Shown here piece after piece: positions 1 to 10,750 of a stretch of DNA of 64,000 nt (the first letter of the stretch is position 1; every line of letters begins with the position of its first letter). Origin of the DNA: Adiantum capillus-veneris (taxonomy: Eukaryota > Streptophyta > Polypodiopsida > Polypodiales > Pteridaceae); NCBI GenBank assembly GCA_014529385.2, contig CM043951.1:109220469-109284468 (forward strand), written 5' to 3'. The notes beneath the pieces were generated by a model, which saw only the letters and a program-made list of their open reading frames with translations, did no database searches and was not told where the DNA came from. A program made the position numbers and the translations under genes.

Positions 1-497
1 CACTCTTACCTCTCTACGACCAATTGATTTGCAATATTTAGCAACATAAATTAGGTTGATTAAGTTGGGTCTTAATCTTGTAATTTGTGTGTGTGCCCTA
101 TTATTTTCTTGTGTGTGTAGATAGGTTTTATGAAGCTCTAGCACCATTCACCTCGTGTGTGTAAGCTATTGATGAAGTGTCTTAATTGACATGTGGTAAT
201 TAGTGTGTGCTTGTCATTAGTATGCTCGGGGTTTCTAGTCTATGGCAAGTTGGACTTCGGTGGGCTTGATGTGTGTAGGAGATTAATTTATTAGTGATTA
301 GAGTAGGTTTAGAGCTAGTCTTGCCATGTCTAATCTCTACTTGCAATGGAGAGGTGATCTCTTGAATCCTCTATTCCATTCATCCTAGGCTCGTGCTTCC
401 ATGCCCTAGCCAGGTTGTCGGATCCACGGATTTGATAATTTTATGTGGGTTGCGATTAGGTTGTGCTACAACGCCTCCCTACAACATGGTAGTCTTC
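1..497. other. No gene recognised
   Basis: No convincing reading frame or RNA gene is visible. Near the right edge (about 495-525) the plus strand reads a degenerate trace of the Copia RNase H block usually written STTEAEY, so the Copia remnant may begin a little before 512 with an internal deletion. Confidence 0.5.
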
Positions 498-771
498 ACA
501 ACTACAGCTGAGTGTGTATCGCAATACCAACACTATCTACACTAATAGTCAAATTGCATTGGCAATTGCGAGGAACCCAGTTTTTCATGCTCGCACAAAG
601 CACATTGAGGTGCATTACCACTATGTCAGGGAGAGGCTCTCAGCACGAGAGATCAGCTTGGCTTATGTGCCAGCACAGGACAACCTTGCAGACCTTTTCA
701 CAAAGGCATTATCTCGTGAGAAGTTCAAAGATTTTTGCAAAGCTTTGGCCTTACTCCCCTTTGTGGATTAA
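498..771 (+). pseudogene. Ty1/Copia pol 3' end (RNase H tail), truncated
   Basis: The frame at 514-771 encodes the C-terminal end of a Copia polyprotein, the part of RNase H that removes the RNA strand of the cDNA hybrid. Visible blocks are a degenerate YTDSQ (here YTNSQ), then ALAIARNPVFHARTKHIEV, and then a DNLADLFTKALSREKF block just before the stop; these are hallmarks of the end of Copia pol. The preceding TTEAEY-like block sits only about 15 codons upstream, where about 50 residues normally intervene, so an internal deletion is likely. Protease, integrase and reverse transcriptase are absent. The stop codon is followed by a short tail and a candidate LTR, as expected for the 3' end of an element. 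It belongs to a different subfamily from the Copia copies at 21.5-25 kb and 37-40 kb. Confidence 0.8.
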
Positions 772-846
772 TCATGTCCTCAGGGCATGGCACTTCCCTT
801 TACTCATGTGCCAGCTCTTGTTCACCGCATCACTCCACGGGGGATT

Positions 847-1076
847 TGTTACCATATACATGTGGTGGTGATGTGTGTGAGCACACTTAGGACCGCTGGG
901 GCTTTTTTTTTTCTCACTAGGAGGTGTTTTCCCCTGTGCATTGTATATACACCCATCACTCTAGGGCTAGCTTATCTTTCCATTGCACACTAAGTAAAAC
1001 ACTCTCTATTGTGTGCCTTGAGCTTCCTTTTTCTTCTCCAAGATGTGTGTCTTTTCTTGCAACCCTAATTCCAACA
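847..1076 (+). repeat. Candidate Copia 3' LTR (about 230 bp)
   Basis: Starts TGTTACC just after a G-rich polypurine stretch (CACGGGGGATT, about 836-846) and ends CCAACA where the sequence switches abruptly into a reversed Gypsy pol. The termini form a short TGTT/AACA inverted repeat, as LTRs do. No second copy lies in the window, so the right boundary rests on the switch in content. Confidence 0.5.
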
Positions 1077-2887
1077 TTAGCAACTAGTTGAGCTCCTGGG
1101 ATAAGTTTGATAACATGATCTACGTCTCTCTAAGGAGGTAACTCTATAGGTCCTTCAAGAAAAACATCTTGAAATTCACTAAGACACTTAGGTTCAGAGG
1201 GTGATAATGGTTTATTTGGGGTTTAATTTCACAACATAGACCATCTTTTTCTTCCTATAGGTCTTCATGAGTTTGGAAAAATTTAGTAATTGAAGATTTA
1301 TTGCTCTTCCTGAGACTGAGACTCTATCATTGTGGTCATTGGTAAAAAAACGAAGAGTGTCTTTACAATGAAGGTGAACATCATTCTTTCTTAATCGATC
1401 CATTCCTATAATGCCATCATAAATGCCTAAAGATAAAACACAAAAATGTATTGTAGTATCCTTAGAACTTAGCTTGAACTCTAAACTACCCACAATAGTG
1501 AGTGACTTCGTTTTCTTCCTTGTATCTAATTTTGGAGTTTTATGCAAGGACATCTAACTACTGTGAGGGTAGAATCTTGAGTTTCATGCAAGGACAAATT
1601 TCTAGCACACCTTGGTGAGAGAAATGAATGAGTACTGCCGGAGATAATCAATAGGATAAACATTCCTTCATACTTAGCAAGATCCCAAAGCATTGAAAAT
1701 TGATGGTTCACACCTTGATGTTCAATAACAATATGAACATAAGCTTGTGGCTTCTCTTCTCCTACCTTGAGGACCTATGCTTGATTAAATTGAGTGTTTG
1801 TAGATTGTCTTTGAATTCCAGTTGGATGGGATGGGTGGGGCTGATTTGCTATTGAAAGAAAACCTCTTCCAGCATATGGTGGGTTTCCAGGCCAAAAATT
1901 CGGTTAGGCTTGGTTTGTTCATTGATTATTGATTGCATTCTACTGAGGCTGAATAGGCTGAGAGTGAAATTTTGGATTTCATCTTGAATTATTATTATTA
2001 GGATTCCAGTTATGAGCAAACTTTGGATTTTGAAAGTGAGATTCATGGTTAAAAGGACAATTTTTCTTTGGATTATTAGGATCCATGCATATAAAACATG
2101 GTCTCTCTCTACAAGCTTTGAGTCATAAAGAGTTTGATACTTGTGTTTGTGATAGAGCCCGTTTAGAATCATCCTTAGGTTGAAGTCTCTTCAAATTGTG
2201 ATTGGGTGGAGGCTCTAGCTTTTACTTTTGAATTCCATTGAGCTCCTGCTCAACCAGTTTTCCAGCATCCAAGACGCTCAAAAAGGTAGTGAGTCAAAGA
2301 GCTTGAAGACAAATTCTGAAAGGATAGTGTAAGCCTGACACAAAACTGGAAGGAGAGTGTAATCTTGACACAAAACGTGCCACTTTAACTTCCTAACTCA
2401 TGCCTATAGGTGCATACTTGACAATAGTTAAGAAATGTTGATAATACGCCTCCAAGTCTTTGTTACCTTGAAAGAAATCTACAAATTCATTCATCCATTC
2501 CGATTGGTAGGTTTTATTCGGATAACTCTTCTTAAGTTGCATCTTTATATACTCCCATGTCGTAGTTGCTAAAGCAACTGCATTCTCCTAGCAATGGTCT
2601 TTCCACCATTGCTTAGTTGTCTTTTCCAATTTAAAATGTGTGATGATAGCCTTATACTCACTTGTGGATTGAGCAAGATCAAAATGGTTGTCCATCTTCT
2701 TGATCCATTCTTTGAGTGTCTTTCCAACATCCTTACCTTCCTCACCAAAATTACATGGTTGAGATTTTCGTACCATGGCATCGATATCTCTCTCTATGTC
2801 TGTTAGAGATGCCCTTGTCCTAGCAATTGGGTGACCCATTGGGTCGGTGCTAGTAGATCCCGGATTAATTGCATTCTTGGGTGCCAT
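1077..2887 (-). pseudogene. Decayed Ty3/Gypsy gag-protease-RT start
   Basis: Reading leftward from 2887, the first 100 codons begin MAPKNA and carry a retrotransposon gag core ending near a WWKDHC block. At about 2050-2110 an out-of-frame zinc knuckle can be read (CFICMDP, then KKNC). At 1526-1711 there is a retropepsin active-site region in which the motif normally written DSGSTHSF reads ISGSTHSF, so the catalytic Asp is lost. At 1212-1553 the protease continues with DGIIGMDRL, the Gypsy flap/C-terminal block normally DGILGMDWL. At about 1077-1200 the region just before the RT is legible (EFQDVFLEGPIELPP, then a stop). Several frameshifts and stops separate these parts. The element is cut at about 1076 by the Copia fragment, so RT, RNase H and integrase are missing. 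Clearly an old, dead copy. Confidence 0.75.
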
Positions 2888-3052
2888 TGAAACATAACTT
2901 TTTTTTGCACATCACAAGGTAAAGAAGATTATTACAAATATTTACTATCATTAAATATCATCAATGTGGATTTCCAATCTCATAGCACAAGAGAAGAATA
3001 ATTTTTTTGAAGAAAAACTTCTATGTATTGTTATCAAAATATAATTCTACAA

Positions 3053-3871
3053 CTATCCAAAAATTTCAAGAATGGAATACAAATAAGGACTTTCCTCATT
3101 GTTAATCCAATGAGCCTCATCGTACTTATTGTAGCATCCTGGAATTGGGATCCTAGATCCCCAAAATGTGTCTTCAATCTCGGGTGCGAGTATGTCCCAT
3201 GGTCCATACTCATGATGCATCCATTCCATTGTATGTCTATTATACCACGCCTCTGAGTGTATTACACATGTCGTCTCATCGTAGAGTGCATGAACTTGTG
3301 CCTTGAGTTTATTGAGCTTGGATGAGAAAAAGGGAGAATTATAATCCCATTTTCCATCAATTGTGAGATCTACAAAATCTATAGCACATTGCAGTCTCTC
3401 GTAGGCATTATACAATACTTTAAGGCCGTCGGGATAAATACCTAGCTTATGACCAAGTGTCTGGTAAAACAAGGAGTAAGGTACAAACTCAAAAGTGAAA
3501 GAGATATTGTGGCTTATGTCCCTACCCCAAATGTTGAAGATAACTATAGGGCAAGATCCCCATTCTACATACATGGCTGGTGGTCTCTCCATGTATATAA
3601 GGAGGTTTAGGGCTCTTAAGGAGGTTATATGCATCAATGTACAAAACATGGTTGGTGATCTTGACTTCACCACTTTCTAGCCTCTGCTTTTCCCAATCAA
3701 TATTGCCTTTTTGATAAGTTGATATCCTTCGCTTGGTATAGAACTCCAATTGCCCTTCAACATAGTCATGCCAAGATTGGAAGGTATTGGGCACAAGGTA
3801 CTTGGAAGTGGTATTGTGAGGAAGGAAGCTCTTGACTTATAATCCCCAACACACTTGTATTCCTTGAGCAC
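3053..3871 (-). pseudogene. Unidentified protein-like region, two overlapping frames
   Basis: A 206-codon frame (3053-3673) and an overlapping 90-codon frame (3522-3794) on the minus strand read as one protein broken by a frameshift at about 3560-3600. Composition is protein-like (many W, Y, H and D; no repeats). I see no catalytic motif, signal peptide or membrane segment that identifies it. The stretch PNTFQSWHDYVEGQLEF resembles LNSFKAWEKYMDGQPEF in the minus frame at 13363-13563, suggesting two members of one repeated family. A TATA-like TATATA lies at about 3594-3600 on this strand. It may be a gag or leader part of the Gypsy remnant downstream, or a captured host fragment; I cannot decide. 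Confidence 0.35.
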
Positions 3872-4642
3872 AATGCAAGAAAATATTACATTGTATGTCT
3901 TGCAAATCCATCTACATCATAGAGCAATCAAATGAGAGATATATAGGAAAATATAAAAACAACAAGAGTTTTTCAACAAGATATCATGAGATAAAAAAGA
4001 GTATAGTCAAAACTTCTTGTACTGCAAAATCTGGAAGGAAAACTTTATTGCAAAAAAATGAAGTTAAAAAACTTCAAAATAAACCAGGAGCTTACAAAAC
4101 TCTAAGGGTTCCTATGTGGAATGTATATTGGGTGAGGTTCAAACCTCCAATTGTTACATCTAGCAATTGGTACTAACCCTCTAAAAGAATCTGTGATATC
4201 AACATAAGGACTTTAGTTATCAAGTGTAGTATGTGGATCCCCATCATTGGCCTCATATCAATCTGAACTATGAGTGAGACCATCCTGAGGTAAGTCAAAG
4301 GTCCAATTTACATGATCTTGTCTCTCCGTCAAGTGCTCCTATAAAAATATAGAATATGTTCGGAACCTAACTTGGTGACTTGGGCATAATCCCAAACACA
4401 CTTAAATTTATAGTAATGATCATAAGTAATGTGTAGGTTCGAGGGGTTGATATGTACAATGGCTCCAAAAACTTCGTTGAGAAGTCTTTGAAGGTACAAA
4501 TGAAAGCATTAGCATAGTTGACCTTCTGTTATATCTTGAATATAACCAACTTGCAAAAACCAAGTCTTTGGTTCGCCATTGGAAGCTTCCTAGAGACAAT
4601 ATGGAATATATCAAGAGATGATAGGAATTAAAGAGTATACGC
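3872..4642. other. No gene recognised
   Basis: AT-rich, with short frames on both strands and no recognisable motif. It ends at the insertion point of the Tat-lineage element; the last four bases ACGC (4639-4642) are the target duplication. Confidence 0.5.
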
Positions 4643-5783
4643 TGTCAGGAGTTTTTTGGAGCATGGGATTGCGCATATGTACATACACATGCATGGTGCA
4701 TCAAATAAAGGATTGCCCATTTTCCAGAGCCAGGTGGTTATGTGAGTCCCACATGTGTACAGGTAGGACAGTATGTACATAGTGCATCGATTTTCACTAT
4801 TACCAGTACTAGTGTGTTTTTTCTACAGTAAGGAGGAGTTGGTAGCGCGTAAAACTTCTCGAGGAATCTATCTGCGGGCCGAAGACACGAGGTAAGCAGG
4901 TGCGTCAGATGGCATCTAGTGGCGTCAGGAGGCCGAATGGGGTCAATATTTGCACGTGGATGAATACGGACACAAAGTGGGTGTTTTCTTGTGATACTTA
5001 TGCAGAAAGGTCATCATGAGGACCACTTTTTGGGGCCACTTCACGTGGTTGCGGGATGCATTATTGGGAAAAACTGAGTGCCAGGTGTGCGGATGATGCA
5101 AAAAGGTGACAACTATGCACTGCGAAGTCAGTTTTTGGCATGTTCGGGGTGCGTTTGAGGTCATCTAAAAGGCCACGGGTGCCCAACTAATAAAGCTAAG
5201 TATGGGAACTGAAAAAATAGAGAGAAGAGCAAAAAAAACGTAGAGAAGAGAGGAGGAACAGCCGCAGGTGTGTTTTTGCTCATTTTGGAGCTTGTTTTGG
5301 CGTAAACTGCTCATCCGAGGTCGGATTTGAGCACTTTGACATTGTAGACTGGGGTTTTGGGCCGTTCCGGACGCGATGGTGCTGTCCATTTTGCCAAATT
5401 TCTCACTCCTTTCCTACTGTTTTTCTGTGTAAGTTTCTCCTATGAGCGAAGTTTCTGCTCTAGTTTGTGATTGTATCTGGCTTCTTTTACCCATATTGTG
5501 TGAGCTATTTGCCCCATTGGTGTTGGCCCAAGCTCAATTGTATCTAAACATCAGAAATTCTCCTCTTTTGAGCTGAGTTTTTTGGGGGTGTGTGTGTGTG
5601 TGTGTGTCTGTGTGGAGTGGGCAAGTGGATAGTCTCTCTCCTCTCACTCCAGAGGTGTGTTCCCTGTCTCGGCCAGGTGTGTTGTGTAAGTCGAGTGGTG
5701 CCCCATAGTGTGTGTGTATATCCTTCCAAGAGTGTGTGTCGGGTTATTATAGAGGCACTGTGTGTGTTTGCATCCCGCTCACA
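4643..5783 (+). repeat. 5' LTR of Tat element
   Basis: Begins TGTCAGGAG and ends CTCACA; 1141 bp. It matches 12266-13407 along its whole length and both copies stop matching at the same two ends. It contains a (TG)n tract near 5589-5610 and CT-rich stretches near its 3' end. Confidence 0.95.
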
Positions 5784-5789
5784 TTCTTT

Positions 5790-5807
5790 TGGTGCCCCCA
5801 CTGAGGA
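5790..5807 (+). other. Primer binding site of Tat element
   Basis: TGGTGCCCCCACTGAGGA lies six bases after the 5' LTR. It has the TGG start expected for pairing with a tRNA 3' CCA end and sits where a PBS belongs. I cannot name the tRNA. Other plant Gypsy elements commonly use a related TGGCGCC-type site. Confidence 0.6.
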
Positions 5808-6841
5808 TCTTCTTCGAGTACCTTCTGCTTCAAGCTTCAAGGTTTGAGATTCGGGATTACAGGTTGCAGATTACAGGTTACAAGTTACAGGGACAGGTAT
5901 AGGTACAAGTGACTCACACAGGTACATGTAGCTGGAGTACAGGGATATACTAGCAGTGGTGTCACTTGCAGTTGTGGGTATGCATCTTTTGGCGCGTGTT
6001 TGAGCGCATTGTCTGTTGGATTGTACGTTACTTGTGGAAACTGCCATTGTACGCATTTGTGGAGCCATACTTGGTTGTATTTGGCAGTCCCAGCTATTTT
6101 TGAGACTTGGTCTGGAAGATAGTCATTTCTGAGACTTGACTATACGCGATTTGCATTAGCCTTCGTGTGAGGGTCGATAGCGTGAGGTTTTTATTGAGCT
6201 GGGGGATTCTCAAATGTGGAGATCCTTTCGGTGATACAGGTAGCTGGAACACCCTTTTTGTGACCTCGCCATAGGCTATGTACTAGTGAGTCCTACTTGA
6301 TGCTCAGGTTCTATTGCTGACAGTTTATGCATACATAGATAGTCTATATTTTGGGTTCCTACTGCTCTACTTCTAGGGAAACTCTGTCGAAATTTTTCCA
6401 AGTTATGATGGCTGGTTTTTTGGTCTTTTGAGCCATTTATGCTGTTATGCTGCTGAAATTTTGGCAAAATCAGAGGTTAAGTCAGGTGTGCCTTCTTGGG
6501 AGCTTCATGGTTGGCTTTAATGGATGATCAAAATGGCCCTCAATTCACTCCATTTCATTTTAACTCAAAGAATCCAGATAAATGTTCATGTGTCCAGAAA
6601 GATTTTTTTCCAGCAGCGCATAGTCTTTATGTTCGGGCCGAGAAGATTACGAGAGATCTTGGAATGTCCTTTGCCTGTTGTAATTCCGATGATCAACTAT
6701 GAAAACTCATTTGATGTGCATGTGTTTGTCCTTATCTAAAGTTGAGCTCCATTGAAGTTTCTGTGGATTGGGTAGTCAAAAGTTTTGGGTTCTTGCACGT
6801 GTGTTCAAAGGGGTTCTCAAAGAATTGTAACTTGGGTAGCC
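5808..6841 (+). other. Leader between PBS and gag of Tat element
   Basis: About 1 kb with no coherent long frame. At about 5850-5910 a short degenerate repeat based on GATTACAGGTTACAG occurs three to four times. Probably untranslated leader and packaging region; the role is inferred from position only. Confidence 0.5.
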
Positions 6842-9800
6842 ATGGCTTTCTCTTATCCGGAGTTTCGTGGAAGAAGTGATGAAGATGTGAAAGATTTTTT
6901 GGAAAAGATGGAGGTTGCCTGCATTAGCAATCAGATTCACGACCCTGTGCAGATGTTACGTCTTCTCCAAATTTGTTTGAAGAGTGATGCACGATTCTGG
7001 TCCAAAACATTTGAAGAGGAGTTGCGTGTAGTGGATCCACCTGTAAGATTGAGTTGGGACAATCTACGGCATGGGTTGGAAGTGGAGTTTGTGAAGATAG
7101 AAGATCCTGACAAAGTGTGGCAAGAAGTACAAGGTTTGGTGCAAAAGGAAGGTGAGCCAGTAGATGCGTACATACGTAAGTTCTCATTGGCATGGGAGCG
7201 GATGTGCAAGGCCTTAGCACCAAAGGTACCCCCGCCTGACATGATGAAGAAGGATAGGTTCTTGGCTGGTCTTTGGGAGAATATACGTTGGAGAGTGGAG
7301 CTAAAGAAGCCTAGGACATATGAAGATGCACTAGAGGTAGCAAGGAAAAAAGAGTGGAAGTTGAGGAAAATGAGCCAGTTAGGGGTGGAGTCTTTGCCCA
7401 TGAGGTCTGAATTTCAGCCTATAGAGTCTTTACAAGGTCGCATGTCAGGGGTTCATCATGAAACAGTGGTTCCTGTTACTACTCAGGTTATGCCAGCAGT
7501 GGTCACTACAGTAGTGCAAGATGATGGGCTAAGGCAAGACATGAGGCAAGTGGTAGATTTGATGAAGAATCTCAGCCTAAACATGCTAGGTCAAGTGGGA
7601 AATAATCGAGGTCAACGGAGGTTTGCAAATCAGCCAAGAGGTGAAGAAAGGCCTAGGAATGGTGTTGGACAAAGCAATGGTAGGTTTTGGAGGCAGACAC
7701 CCACATGTTATAATTGTGGAGAGTTGGGTCACATCAGCCCGCAATGTGATAAGCCACCAAGGATGGGGGGAGACATGTATCCATTGCCAAGACAGGTGCT
7801 AACTAGGTCAAATGATTATGGCATCGAAATTAAGGGAGACGAAGGAACCAGTGGACTGACCCAGGAGGAAAAGGGAAAGACAAAAGTGCTAAGTGTAGTC
7901 ACCTTGGAGAAGGCATCAAAGCTAGAGGATACATTAGTGATGCCTATTGGGAAGAGGACCACAGAGGATAAAGAAGGAAGAAGTACCCCAGGTCCTAGTA
8001 AGAAGAAAGGAAAGAGCCATGAAGGCGAGGATGTCAAGGCCAAGAGAAAAAGGAGAGCTCGTCGAAAGTTTCATGTTTCAAATTTTCCACTAGGGGATGG
8101 GCAATTAAGCTATGACTTGAAGGAGGATCTGACGAGCACGAAGGCAGATGTTACTTTTGGGCAGCTTATAGAGATGGTGCCTAAGCTAAAGCGACAGTGG
8201 AAGAGGATGGTTAACCCAATGGAGAAAGATCCAGAGAGAGGTTCAGTAAAGGTGTTGGCGATGGATGAGCTACCAGACATTTGTCCAATAGTAGATGTGT
8301 TGCATAAAAGGAAAAATTTGGGACAAGGTTATGTGGATGGCGGAGCCCAAATATGCGTCATAACACACTCATGCGTTGAGAAGATGGGTCTCACAGTGGC
8401 TGGGGTGTCAGGGTTTAGGATCAGATTGGCAAACCATCAAAAAGTAAAATGCTTGGGTGTTCTAAAGAGCTTAGAAGTGGAGGCATATGATGCAAAGGAA
8501 GTGGTTGATTTTCATGTGATGCCAACAGGGTTGGGAGCATATCCTATTATACTGGGCAGACCATGGTTACGTGCAGTGGGAGCTGTTCAAGATTGGCAAC
8601 ATGGTACGATTAGCCTCTATGGAAAGACAGGTACCAAGAAGCTTTATAATATGGACACAAGGAAACGATTAGAGGAGCTTTATGAACATGAGGATGTTGA
8701 TGTTGCATTTCTTTTGATTGACAAAGAAATCCAAGAGTTTGGTTTAGTTGCATTTGCGAATGAGGTTGAAGATGAAAGTGAAGGGCCTTATGAAGTGATT
8801 GAAGGGCTGATGCAAACCAAGGTTGAGTTGTCAAAGAAGCAGGAATTGATGACACAAATGATCAGTGGAGACCTCTCAACTATGGAGAAGGATATATATT
8901 TGCACATGCTGGCTAGTTTTCCTGATTTGTTCATTACTTCATATGAAGAGATCAGAGGGTTCAAGGGCGAAGAGATGCATATAGAGCTGAAAGAAGGTGC
9001 TAAGCCAATGCGGCAAAGGCTAAGAAGGATGGGTCAAGAGCAAATGGAAGCCTTGCGAGAAGAGGTGGACAAGTTATTGAAGGCAAGGTTCATAGTCCCT
9101 GTGGAGACCACAGAATGGGTGAGTCCAGTTGTAGTCAGTCCAAAGAAGGATGGGAAGTGGAGAATTTGTGTAGATTTTAAACCCTTAAACGCAGCCACTA
9201 AGAAGAACCCATATCCTCTTCCATTCATTGATCAGATCTTGGATTCAGTCGCAGGTTATGAGAGGTACAGTGTGTGTGATGGTTTTTCAGGCTATTTTCA
9301 ATTGAAGATTGCTCTTAAAGACCGCACAAAGACAACTTTTATTACGCCATGGGGCTGCTATTGCTACACAGTATTGCCATTTGGGTTGTCAAATGGACCT
9401 TCCTTCTATCAAGAGAGAGCAAATTGGGTGTTGGAACCATTCATTGGTAGTTGTGTCAAAGATTTTATGGATGACTTCTGTGTTTATAGCAGTAGGGCTG
9501 AACACCATGAGAAGCTGCAGATGGTATTGGCTCGATATGATGAATGTGGAGGACAACTAAATCCAAAGAAATGTCATCTAGCACAGCCAAGGGTGAAGTT
9601 ATTGGGCCACATGGTGTCAGAAAATGGCATTGAGTCTAATACAGACAAGGTTAAGTCTATTATTCTTCTTCCATCACCTACGAGTACGAAGCAATTGGCA
9701 ACCTTTATACACAAAGTGAAGTACATGGCAAGGTTTATTCCATTGTCTTCTCAGATTCTTTATCCATTACAACAAGTGGCAAATCATGATCCATTGCAAT

Positions 9801-10636
9801 GGGATGAAAACTGTGAAGAAGTGTTTCAAGAGGTGAAAGAGGTGTTAGGGGGGTTGTCAGCCATGCAGGCTCCTGATTGGGAGCAAGTGTTTTATGTAAA
9901 TCCATCAGTAGGGGAGGATGCCATTGGAGCCATGCTATTGCAAAAGGGGAAGGGCAGTCATTATATGAGGCCAGTGTATTGTGCAAGCCGTGTGAAGCTG
10001 GTAGAAGAGAGAAAATTCTCGAAAGTAGAGCTAGTGATGGCCAGTGTAATATTTGCTTGTCGACGATTTCGTCATTACTTGCTATCACGACCTTTTGTTT
10101 TCTTGACGAGTTATGCCTTTTTTCCACAGTTAATTAATGGCACTAACATGTCAAATGTGGTGAAGAAATGGGTAATTGAGTTGCAGGAGTTTGAGTTCTC
10201 TTTTCTAGTGGAAGATAGTACAAGGGCTACCCTAGCTGATTTGTTGACCTACAAGGAGAATCCCCTTATTGTTAAGGAAGAGGTGGTGAGAAAGGTAGTT
10301 GAAGAAGTGCCACAGATCAGCAATGCACATGTGTTGTTCTTTGATGGTTCATACAGAAAGATCCATGATGCAGCTTCAGGGGGTATAGCACTTTATGACC
10401 CAGAGGGGAAGCTAGTATGCAAGAGAGGGTTCAAATTGGATGCTCATAGTAACAATGAGGCTGAATATGCTACTCTGGAAGCCGGATTACACATTTGTTT
10501 GAAGCATGGGGTTCGAAGGTTGATCATAAAAGGTGATGCCTTGTTAGTGGTGAAGCAAGTGCTGGGTGTGTGGAAGAGCAAGAACACCTCATTGAAGGAA
10601 ATGTGCTTCAGAATTAAAGGCCTGTTAAAAAAGTGA
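6842..10636 (+). pseudogene. Tat Gypsy gag-pol, first part (gag, protease, RT, RNase H, second RNase H)
   Basis: A single frame encodes gag and most of pol. It is open from 6785, but the ATG at 6842 (context GTAGCCATGG, reading MAFSYPEF) is the better start. Order: gag core (to about 7400); zinc knuckle CYNCGELGHISPQC (7705-7746), which binds RNA; retropepsin motif YVDGGAQICVI (near 8330), with DGG in place of DTG, a variant shared with the other Tat copy here; reverse transcriptase with WRICVDFKPLN, LPFGLSNGPSFYQ and catalytic FMDDF (9463-9477) intact; a first RNase H (to about 10130); and a second RNase H starting FFDGSYR (about 10335), with NNEAEYATLEAG and GDALLVVKQVLG blocks. The second RNase H is the Tat-lineage hallmark. 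The frame ends at TGA 10634-10636, inside a 117-bp tandem duplication, so this stop is a lesion and not the natural end; the same frame reopens directly after it. Confidence 0.9.
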
Positions 10637-10750
10637 TGCCTTGTTAGTGGTGATGCCTTGTTAGTGGTGAAGCAAGTGCTGGGTGTGTGGAAGAGCAAGA
10701 ACACCTCATTGAAGGAAATGTGCTTCAGAATTAAAGGCCTGTTAAAAAAG
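10534..10750 (+). repeat. 117-bp tandem duplication inside the second RNase H
   Basis: The block beginning TGATGCCTTGTTAGTGG at 10534 is repeated at 10651, and an extra copy of its first 17 bases sits between them (10634-10650). The net addition, 117 bp, is divisible by three, so the frame is kept, but the 17-base filler places a TGA in frame. Confidence 0.95.

Noticed and set aside
5544..5847. Frames shared by 5.5-5.8 kb and 13.2-13.4 kb
   Set aside because: They are parts of the Tat LTR pair, not genes.
6785..6841. Upstream in-frame ATG of the Tat gag frame
   Set aside because: The ATG at 6842 has a much better context and begins the recognisable gag text; the first 19 codons look like leader.
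8329..8352. Inactive protease in Tat because of DGG
   Set aside because: Both Tat copies here have DGG, and Tat-lineage proteases often do, so it is a lineage variant and not a lesion.
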